Below, in pieces: positions 48,801 through 60,800 of a stretch of 64,000 nucleotides of DNA. Positions within the stretch are counted from its first letter, which is position 1; every line of letters starts with the position of its first letter. This DNA is from Schistosoma haematobium (taxonomy: Eukaryota; Platyhelminthes; Trematoda; Strigeidida; Schistosomatidae): the NCBI RefSeq assembly GCF_000699445.3, contig NC_067202.1:12057924-12121923 (forward strand). Reading direction: 5' to 3'. The translations under genes were made by a program, and so were the position numbers. The notes beneath the pieces are model-generated. The model ran no database searches. It was not told the origin of the DNA and was given only the letters and a program-made list of their open reading frames with translations.

Positions 48801-51800
48801 TATTGTTTATTTGTATCTTCCCATTGATGTGTTAGGATTTCGATTGATCAGTTTCTTGTTGGCATATGTGCATACTGTGTGTGTGTGTGCCTCGATATAG
48901 CCTTAAATCGCAAGCATTATAAGCAAAGATGGATAGTGGTGGAATAGTAATGGAATCAAGTTTGATGCGCGTTTCGTCCCATTTGTGACTCGTCAACTGA
49001 ATGCATCTGCATCTCAGAGTTAATATTCACTCCCGAACTTGAACCCAGTACCGTTCGCTTTAAACTCTATAGCGTTATCCACTTAGCTACTGAGTCATGA
49101 TAGCTACTTGCGTGTGCAATGGGGTGAAGTTTAAATCTACTTAGTATTGTTTACATGAATCTTCCCATTGATGCTTAGGATTGTAATTGATCAGTCTTTT
49201 ATTAGCATATGTGCATCCTGTGCATATTGCCTGGATTACACTCCTAGCCACTATCTATCTTTGCTTAGTATATAGTAAAATGTTTATCAACTAGTTAACA
49301 AACAATCTATTCTACTAAAATCTCCTTAGTTAGATAAACAAATTTTGTTTTTATAAAATCAAAAAATGTACGAATTTAATTGCAATTACATGGTTATTAT
49401 TGTAACAGGAATAATATAGGAATAGTTGAGATGCCTAGAATCGTTTTACAAATTATTATCATTATAGTTGCTAAGTGATTGGATTATTATGTTTATGTAT
49501 TCAGTTTGTCATAAATTTTCCCATTACACATCATTGATCATTATGCCGTTTATTATTATTATTTTGTTGCTAACCCATCATCCACAGCTTATCCTATTCA
49601 CAGCCACTTTTATTTTATGTATAAATTCGATTTTCAGAATTATAATATGGTCCAGTATGTCTTTATGTAAACCCACATGTAATGAAAATATATTCCAATA
49701 GAGTTTAGTCAGCGAACTGTCTTTGGACTTAAGACAGAAGATAAGTGAGAGTTTGATGATAGGAGATCAGTCTGAGCTTAGGTTAACCATGCATGTCAGA
49801 TCATGATTTCAATCGGTAATTTTGGCATATGATATCAATTAACATCTCAATATATAGAAAAATGTTTCCAGTCCACGTCACTCCAAGTTTCCATGTAAGC
49901 ATCAACATTAGAATCCAGGTATATACAATCGATATATCCCGAATAGCGCAAAATGCGAATCACGGATTCCATAATATATTTTGAAGAACCAATATATTAC
50001 GTAACAGACTAAAATGTTATTATTTGCATTTAACAATTTAGTCTGACTGGAAGACATGAATTCTTGTGAATTAATCCATATTTTATATACACTAATGTAT
50101 CAACTAAACATAGTTATTCAGTAATATGCATGAATACATAACAATTTATTGAAAGATTATATGGATTGTATAAGTTTTAAAATATTAATTGAAGTATCCG
50201 TAGAACAATTGAAATGTGGTTAGCAATGAAATCCAGGATGTCAGTTTCATTCTATTTGGGACACATCACCCGGATTTACCTGAACACATACACATATAAC
50301 AACTAAATTACGCCTGTTACTCCTCCTGAAGGAGCGTAGGCCGCTTACCAGCGTTCTCCATTCAACCCTGTCCTGGGCAATCCTTTCCAATTCCTTCAAG
50401 TTGTTATTCATCCTTTTTATATCTGCTTCTATTTCCCGACGTAGTGTGTTCTTTAGCCTTCCTCTATTCCGCTTCCCTTCAGGATTGCAAGTTAGGGCTT
50501 ACCTCGTGATGCAGTTTGATGATTTGCGTAATATATGTCCTATCCATTTCCAACAACTAAGGCTAATCCAAATTCAATCAAAAACATTAACGTTATGATA
50601 ATCCAAACCACTACAAATCAAATTGATTGAAGTAACTTCAATATATGTACACGATTCACAACTGAAGGATAGAATGATTTTAGTGAAAAGGCTTTGTTAG
50701 TTTGTATCCAACTCTTATCTTAAATAACCAATATATCAACCCCTAAACTTTACAGTTTTGTTATTTAGGTCGTTTTGATACCATTTGTATGCATAAATGA
50801 AGAATCACTAAGTGGGATGAAAGTAATATTTGAATATGCTTGGTTCATTGATATTGACGCTTTCCATATGCGAACTCGACCAGCTACCTGTGTGAGAAAA
50901 AACAAGAGGGGATAGAAGGCTTTTATTGATAAGGCTTAATCGAATATCAGTATAAACTCATTGGTAACTATACATCAATGCCTGTCAGAAAATTAAACGA
51001 GATTTTTAAACAGAAATATTCATCAAGTTTCTTAGAAATTAAAGCTAAATCTTGGACAGTAGAGTATTCTTGTCAACATCTTCCACTTATTGTATGTCTG
51101 ATTAAACCGGAGTATCGAAAGGTCACGTACAATACTTTTCAATGCTAAATATTTTTCATATAATGTTTGGCAAAGTTACGTCCTGTGTTCGTCAGATTCA
51201 GATCTATAACTTCTAAACACTTACTCAAACTGTAAATCAAGCCAGAATATTGGGGAATTTAGAAGAAAACTAATTAAGAAACCAAGTAATATTGTGAACA
51301 AATCATTGATATATATTCATCAGATACATTAGCTTATACCTTGAGAAAATGAGTTGTTGGTTTCGTTTAGTAACACAACTTGTTTGGCATCTTATACTGA
51401 CCGCTTAGCCTTGAAAAAAACATATGAGCACAATGACTTGATATATCTGACATAGCCTAGTAGATAGGTGATAATTAAAATTTAATTTGTATTTGTACAA
51501 ATGTATTGTTGATCCACCAGACTGCTTGGTTCCTGTGTGGTCACGCAACAGGATTGAGCTCTACTAGTCAGATTGTAGCGTTAAAGCCTATAAAGTGTCT
51601 GGTTCTCCTGTTAAACAGGATTAAGTTGTACTGTTTGGGTTGTCACGTTAAAGTCTGAATGGTGTCTGATTCTCCTGAAAATCAATGTCAAATTACCTTG
51701 GCCCACAAGGGTATATTATATATAACATAAGTATAGTTGTATTTGAAATGTTTACAAAAATCTTAATTTCTTTTATATATTAATCTTATAATAGGAAGAG

Positions 51801-54800
51801 GATCGTGATGCTGTACGTGAACTTCAACGTGATCTAGAAGCAGCTAATAAAGCTTGTAGAATATTACAATTTAAATTACGTAAAGCTGAAAGACGTTTTG
51901 AACAATGTGAAGCGGAACGAGCTAATTTAGAAGAACGATTAGCAAGACTAGAATCGGAATTATATAGTGAAGCAGATGTAGCACATATACATAATTTAGA
52001 GGTAAACGGTTATAATATTAATGGATTTTAAGTTATAAATATTGTCATATATTGTTATTATTAAATGGTAAACCTTATTCTTACACAGTTGTACATAATG
52101 ATAGATCACTTGGTAGTTACCATTACTCGGATCTAATACAATTCTATCGAATAGGTCATAATGCACTGACTTTATTTATCTAAGTCAATATCACAGTACA
52201 CTTGTTCGATGTTATGTGTTTACGGGGTTAATTCTAGTTGAAAGTAAGTCACAAAACCCTGCCTATCATATTGACGGAATTAATGTTTCCTATCATTTTC
52301 CAGATAGGCGGTCTATACTCCTCCACGAGGTGTGACAGGCATAAGTAAATAATTAAGTAGGTATTCATTTTCCAGGAGACCGGATATATTCCATTGTTAA
52401 TAAGTGTTGAGTAAGAAAACAAAACTACATCCAAGGCACTCTGCAGACATTTGTAAACGTCATGTTTTTTTTAAATATTAGGATTGATATTTTCAATCCC
52501 AAGAAGAAAACAATTACGTAATATTTAAAACTAACAATCAAAGTCCTAGTGAACTAGTGGACTTCAGATATATGAAGAGTAAAATGACTGTTATCAGTAG
52601 GATCAGATGATCATAGTTATATATTACAAATTGATGACATTTGGGGATAATATCATGATCTAGTAGTTCTGATGTTTAGGTATTCACCAAGAGACCTGAA
52701 AGTTTTGCATGTGATCCCTGAAGCGATTACGGGTACCCACTGTTATTCAGTCAAATGTAAATATGAAATAACTATGTAATGCTTTCTAGTTTTCAGAGGC
52801 AATTCCACTATGATGTATGCTACTGATGTCGACAGATAATAACAGTATGTATCATCAATCAAAAGTGGAATATCTGGCAGCAGAAGGTTGAGAAGATCGA
52901 AGAGAAGTGAATGACAATAGACAGTGATTGGAATAGAAACGAAAGAACAATTAAGTCTGAGACGATTGATAGATATTTTACTGTATGGTTCTCAGGTTTT
53001 ACGAGGACATTCTCTAATGTTGTATTGAAGTATATTTGGTTGTCCCCACTTGTGCTTTTTACTACTATACCACCACTGAGATCATTCTGTGGTGAATAGG
53101 ATCTGGAACGTGAACCGACATTCACAAAACTCTAATAACTATCCATTACATCATTAATTAGAAAGCTAATTAATTAACGTAACTACAACTATATGTAAAC
53201 CTAAAGAAGCTTTTCATTTGTCAATAATCTTCAATGAAACATGAATTAAATGTCATCGTTTGACTTTCAGAAAATTTGTCATGATTCGACAACTCACAAA
53301 TCTAGTTAAAAGAAAAACATTGAAGTTATTCCTTTCAAGTAATTTACTATGAATTAAATAGTTCATTAGTTAGTAAGTGGAAAGCACATGAAATATAATT
53401 TCTAAAGGCAGTCGATTATCAGTACAGTTTTTATTTATTTAAACATAAATATTGGTACAAAGGGGCACCGAATACATATGCGTCACACAGATCGTTCGAT
53501 TTGTATGAGAGTTGTGACACTGCCCGGGTGGCCAAACCGAACGAGATGATTTTCTTGAGGAGCCACAACTCGAGCTTTCGACCTGAAGGTCTGATCTACA
53601 AGGTAGTTGAGAAATGTTAGAAGATGCAGTCACATGGTATTCAGTGACCAATAATTAGTTCATACGCCATTCATTCCTTCAGGATCCTGAAGCGCAGCTG
53701 CACGATTGGTTTGGAATCAAAATTTTCCAACTCCACTAGTTGGACTCTTTGTGTCCACCAACCCGGTTAAAGCTCTGAAAATTCGGTTTTCTTCATCTCA
53801 ATCTCGTAGACAACACTCCCATGAAAAGGCAGTGACTGTATACGTGTGGCAATGTGAGATGTTTTCAAGAGGGAAAGCAGAAACTCCTCTCCCTCGGCCA
53901 TACCAGGACATTTGTGTGGGTGGGGGGTCTAAAATAGGAACAATATCAGTAAACACCCAGATACTATAAGTAGTTGAAGTGAAATATCAAAGAACAGCAT
54001 GAGATTTCAGTAATGTCAATTGTATATATCCGATAAGTAAATGAACTAATTGTCCAATGTTCAGTACAATAAATTCTGATGTTTTTTTAGTGATTTATTA
54101 TTGAATATTGAAAATCATTTTTTTTCGGTATAAAAACAAAATTTGTCGTAAAATTTATCAAAATGGTGGAAATACAGTAAATACTTCATATGTGAAATGT
54201 CGATTCATTGTCTCAGACTTCACTGTCCCTTCATTTCCATAGCAACCATTCTTTGTTCTCATTCTCTGTTCTTTGATCTTCTTAACCTTGTTCCGTCAGA
54301 TATTTCACTTTCGATTGATGACATATACTACTTATATCTGTGGACATCATTAGCACACATCGTAGATAGATAACCGTTTTTGAAACAATTATAACGCTGG
54401 ACAATTGTTTAAGGCTCCTCAATAATGTGAACCTACGGTTGCATTAGCGATCGATCTTAAAATGTTTAGGAGCCGTAGCGAGTGAGTTACATTATAATCA
54501 GTGGTTTATCTGTTATTGGTTTACACTCAAAACTTCAGTTAGTTGGTAAAACAATCAACATTCATTTTAAAATGTTCTTCATGAATAGACTTTTCAGTTG
54601 TTCTGTGATGAAAGAGAACACATGTGCGGGACAACCAAATGCATTCCAATCCACAATTACAGAATCTCATAGTAAAAACTGAGAACCATACAGTAAATAG
54701 TTCATTTCCAAAAATGTCAATGAATTGTCTCAGACTTTAATGTTCTTTCGTCTCCATACCAATCATTCTCTGTTTTCGTTCTCTTTTATTTGATCTTGTT

Positions 54801-57800
54801 AATCTTCTGCCTCCAAACAGTTCACCTTCGACTGATGATACATACTACATATATCTGTCGATATCAGTAGCAAACACCACAGTATTAAAAAGCAATGGTT
54901 GTGGAGATATGTATAAACATGTTTTCTAAAATAACAGAATATTTGTTTTCCTAAGAAACAAGAATCAGACACTGAAATTTACGGTGTTAACAATATCGTA
55001 ATTTTTTTCATTCAATAGTCTTTTATATCCATTGTTCGTATTAAACAAGTTGGTAGTTATTGTTATTTATTAACTAGATGAATAACACCATTCTGACACT
55101 TTATTCAAGTTTCACTGTGAACATTTGTCGGGGACGTTAGATCCCCAGAACTCACTTGGGAAAGGACCTAATTTTGGCCAAAGGCGCTCTTGTCACCTTC
55201 ATGTCGTATTTCCCATCGGGAAATATCTGAAATGCTATTGGTCCGTTGCGTCTTTTAGTATACTATTTGGTAACTCACCCCAAGGACGGTTTTGCACTGT
55301 ATATATACGTTTTGAATTGTGTTTGTTGTGATCGCTCGTTTCTAGCTGTTTGCAGAATATACTTTCCTATTTCAAGCTTGGACTTCTCCCTCTAGTTAGC
55401 GGAGCTTGGACGCATCAAATAACTAGCTTACTGGTCTTGGTCACTGAGTCTTTGTTCTCGTTCGCAAATCAAGTGAACTCGTGTTTGCTTCAAACCTAAC
55501 AACATTAAACAATGACAAAAACGGGAAAAAAATGCACATTGTAGATTCTACTGTTAACTAATATCAGAAGTAACATCGGATCTAAAATGAATTTTTATAC
55601 AAGAATCATAATTTTCATACTTTGAACATGATAACATTTCTGCATTCAGGCAGTCATTCAGTAATTCATTTATATAACTTCAAAAGACTGATAACTTAGA
55701 AGAATACATAATTCAGCATTATGTGCTAAAATTAATCCATAATATATCTATGACATCCCTACTCTTCAGGAACACCTCAACCGTACTTTGAACACCCATC
55801 TTTCAAGCTAAACATTCATATATTTTTATATACCATGCAGCATGGAACTCACAACCATGATGTCTCTTCTAAATAGAAATGCAGTTCATCTATTGAGTCT
55901 TTATAAACCTTGTAAGATTCACGAAAAAGTTCAATGAATATCCGTCACATTTTTGATATGGTTATTCCATAGGATACTAGATTTTGTAAAAACCCACTTC
56001 TGAGCTATGGATCAGTATGTACATGATATTTGACTTAATTAACTAACGTAGTTCGAATTTATGTACTAGTTCTGTTAATCTATAATGTTTCAGCTATGCA
56101 TATAGCCGTACTAAGGTTATTGCAAGTCCCAAGCCCTGGTAAACAAGAAGAGTTAGGGATGTTGTTACTAATCTCATTTAGTTAAAAAGAACCTTACCGA
56201 AGTAATGTTAACCAGAAAAAATGATGTATCAGCTCACTTGTTACATATTTTTTTCTTTTAGACTTATGCTCCAGTAATCCATAATCGTTTGTGACATTCA
56301 AAAACCGATACAGACTCATTTATAAAATTTGTCCTGAGCATCTTATTAGTTTTGTAAACAGTTTCCTTCAATTGTGGAATTAACGTTAAACTATTGAAGG
56401 CAACAGACTTGAAGTTCTGAGCTCCAATTATTCGCTAATTAAGATTTGTCGACAAAATTCGATTGAAATAATATGAAACTACATAGATTTATACTTGTTT
56501 CTTCTGATGTTACAGTTCGAGACACTTCTACTTAACTATTTCAACCCCAAAATAATTTCCGTACTACTGAATACCTTTGAAAAACTAGATAATCAGGTGC
56601 ATTAAATATCATGTTACTTACATATCGTTTAGATCGATTAGTAGCGTGACCGTTTGTTCAAAGGGCTCGGCAGCGTGATACGTTTTGTTTGACCTCAAGT
56701 ATTCGGGAAGGGGATTGATAGAAAGTTCAAAGCCTCAGTTACATACTGGTTGACCATCGTAATCAAGTTCCTCACAGTAGGATTTAGATCTATGCCATAG
56801 AGTTTAACAATAATAGCACATTGCCATTGACTAATTTTAACTGCGACTACTACCAACGAATCACCCACCTACCAGCATCACTTAAATGAATTATCACAAG
56901 GGAAATTAGGCAATAGAGATTGATCCGAGCTAATGACTAGATAAACATGAAATTGACTACTATTCAATGATCAATTAATGTATAAACAAGCCATGTTAAA
57001 AAATTTAATATTGACATTTAGCTTTCAAAACGTATAGTTTGTTCTTCATCAGAAGAAGTAATGCAGTACATTGAGATATGAAACAGGTAACTATAAACAA
57101 CTAGAAAAGTAACCAATGAAATAGTAGTCATTCAATACAAGATTATCTATGTATTGAATGTTCCTCTCTTTTAATATCTAACTCTAGGAGGAATTACGTG
57201 TAGCCAAAGAAGTTGGTGTACGTTTAAATAATGAATTAGATTTATTAGACGAGAAACGTGTTTATTATGAAGAAGAAAATCGTCAACTCAATGAAGAATT
57301 ACAAACATCACAAAATAAACGAATTGCTGTAGAAAATGAATTAGGAAGACTTAAACTTGAAGTAAGTTTTCTTTTGTTTTTTTCAAATAACGTTATTAAA
57401 CATTCATCTTATATAATAAACTTTCTCCAAACTAAGTGTTGCTTTCTCTGATCGCTGGATCAGATACAGACTTACATGCAACATATACCCAAACCCATTC
57501 TAGTACGTGAGTGAAGTGATTAGGAATGAATAGTCTCAGTCCTTCTTCTCTCATCATTATAGTGAGGAAACTCCAGATTCATATTTGTTGTAGAGAAGAC
57601 AACTATATAATCTAGGTATAAATTACATATCTCAGTCAAGTCAGGTATTTTATTGAGTTTCTATTCGATTATTGATCAAAAGTTAACTCAATTCATTCAT
57701 AGTTTTATCAGAAGGGAGTTTTGTAGAGATTCTAGTAATTTAATAGTTGAATTCATGAGTCAATTAAAGCTAAACCACCATGGAAAACATACAAGCACTA

Positions 57801-60800
57801 GACGGCTGTTTTGACTCCTCAGCAGTGAGCATCCACGATCCCGCCCTAAAGAATTGAAACCGAGACCAATCGGTTTTGCGATTTCGTGGATTGGTTAAAG
57901 TTAGACATTAACACCGTTGGATGTTGGCTCATTGTTCTAGAAGTTAAGCATTTGCCTGCGAAACCGTTAGGTCCTGGTACGGCCGAGGATAGAGAGAGCA
58001 TGCTCTCCCTCTTGAAATTATCTCATACGGCCACGCGTATACAGCTACTGTTATGGACGTCCTAATCACTGCATCCTCGTGGCATTACTGTTGTTCACGA
58101 AATTGCGAGGACGAAAAGCGAATGTCTGGCACTCTAACCGGGTTGGAGGACAGGTAGGGTCCACTTGCAGAAGTTAGAGAACCTTGATTCTAAACCAATG
58201 GTGCCCATGCATTCCAGGATCCTGACGGAACAAACGGCGTATGAACCAATTATTGGTCACCAGCTACGATGTGATTTTATCTCGTAATGTTGAATCAGAC
58301 ATTTAGGTTGAAGGCTCCTAGTGTAGCCCTCAAGAAAACCATCTGGTTCGTTTTGGGCACCGGGGCAGTAGCCTAGCCCTCACACAAATCAAATTATTTA
58401 TGTGGCACATATCTATTTGGCACCTCCTTGCACCAATATTTATGTATTCAAATATATAAATAAATAAAAATGTCCTGAATTCGAATTCCTTGTGCAGGAT
58501 AGTGGATGCGTACTGATGAGAAATGCCATAATAGGACAAAACAGTCATTTAGTTCTTCCAGGTTTTCCTATTTATTGATTGATTATTACGTATTTTATTA
58601 TGATTTATGTAGACATCATTTAATTAGTGGTTAGTGAATAAATCAATAAATCTGTTTCTACAAACATGTTTTCCTTACATTCATCCAAAACACTTTCATC
58701 CTGTTGCAGTTAGTAACAAGTAGTAGTATTTCATAGTTATAGGAAACAATGATCTTAGAACAAAACAAAAAAATTATTATCACCATTTGGTTATAAATTA
58801 GAATCTTGACAAATTGATCTTATTTGAAGACATTGCAATATTTTTTTAAAAGAAACCCTAAAAGTCATAAAACTGTAAAAATCAATGGATGAAAAAAATC
58901 GATTTTTTTTAAATTTTGAAAATCTATAATGTACGCACTGCTGAGGAGTCCCACAATAGGACGAAACAGACGTCCAGTGTTTTCAGGTTTTCCATACTGG
59001 TCTAGCTTCAGTTGACTCTTGATCTCACCTATCAAGTATGGGTAAAAGTGATTAAGAGTTCTATTCTCGCTCACTTGGTTGATACAGGTCATCATGTTGA
59101 ACTCAATAAGACTTTTAATGTTATCTACCATATACTGTCTAATTTGCCACATGGTTTACGAGTGCGCCTTTTGTAGATTGCTGAAGTCATTGTAAACTAT
59201 TTTCACAAACCTAACCTTTGTATCCAAAAGAAGTTTGTAAAACCACTTTCTCTAACTTGGCCATCGGTATATGGGACGTTCATAATATATTCTCAAAATT
59301 CTTCTGTTAATACTTACATAACAACTATATTACTGACCATTCACTAAAACATTCTCTTAGTTTCTTCTTCTCCTTTTATATATACAATGCAACGTAGCAA
59401 CTGCCTGATTTTAGAAAAATCACCTTGATTATTATTAATCTTCTTTGTTCCAATTACTCAATATTAATTTAAAATCGAAATGTCATTATGTAATTATTAC
59501 GTAACTAATCTATTCGATGAGTATTATTTCATTATTACAAATCATATATATATATATGTACATTTACATTAATGTAGAGCAATGATATGCTGGATTTCGT
59601 AAGGATCGACCGTATACAGACCAAATTGGAACACTACGGATCACTGTGGAACAATCAGGTTGCTTACTCTCACACTTTCTCGTTCTCCTCGTGATCGACA
59701 GGATCATCAAGACGTCAACATCTGAGGAGAAGCAAAGGATACGGTGGACATCTAGGATGCAGCTGAACGATCTACACTTCACAGATGATCTCGCTCTTCA
59801 ATCGCACACGCAACAATAAATGCAGGAGAAAACTACCAGTGTAGCAACAACCTCAGCAACAGTAGGTCTCAACATACACAAAGGGAAAAGCAAGATTCTC
59901 CAATACACCACAGAATGCAACAATCGAATCATATTTGATGGAGAAGATTTGGAAGATGTAAAAACCTTCACATATTTGGTCAGCATGATTGATGAACATG
60001 GTGGATTTGATGCACATGTAATGGCACGGATCGGCAAAGCGAGAGCAGCATATTTACAACTGAAGAACATCTGAAATTCAAAACAGCTGTTTGTCAAGCA
60101 ACACCAAGGTCAGAATTTTCAATACAAATGTCAAGACAGTTCTACTGTCTGAGGCGGAAACCTGGAGAATCACGAAACCCATCATCCAGAAGATACAAGT
60201 GTTTATTAACAGTTGTCTACGCAAAATACTTCGGATACGTTCACCACACACTATCAACGACAACCAATTGTGGGAGAGAACAAACCAGATCCAAGTGGAG
60301 GAAGAAACTAAGAAGAAGCGCTGGAAGTGGACAGGACACACATTGAGGAGAGCACCCAACTGTGTCACAAGGCAAGCACTCATATGGAGTCCTCAAGGCG
60401 AAGGGAAAGGACGAAGACCAAAGAACATGTTACTCTGAGAAATGGAGACAGACATTGGAAGAATGGACAAAATAGGATAGAAGTAGAAAGGAAGGTCCAG
60501 GACAGATTGGGTTGGAGAATGCTGGTCTGTGGCCTGTGCTCCAATGCGATTAACATGCCTAAATAAGTAAGAACCATGATGAAAAACTAATTGAAAAGAA
60601 ATTTCTTCACTCGATTCGTCCCTTCTTTTTTGTTGTTGTCGTTGTCATTGCTGTTGTACTCTATTTTTTGTTTGTATCCAGTTTGATAAATTGAAAAATG
60701 AAAAAGGTGCTATTGACAAAGGGCCATTACAAGTTACGGATAAAAATAGAGTATGTAATATTTAATTATAATTTTTTAGTTTAATTTCTATTTTTCTCAA

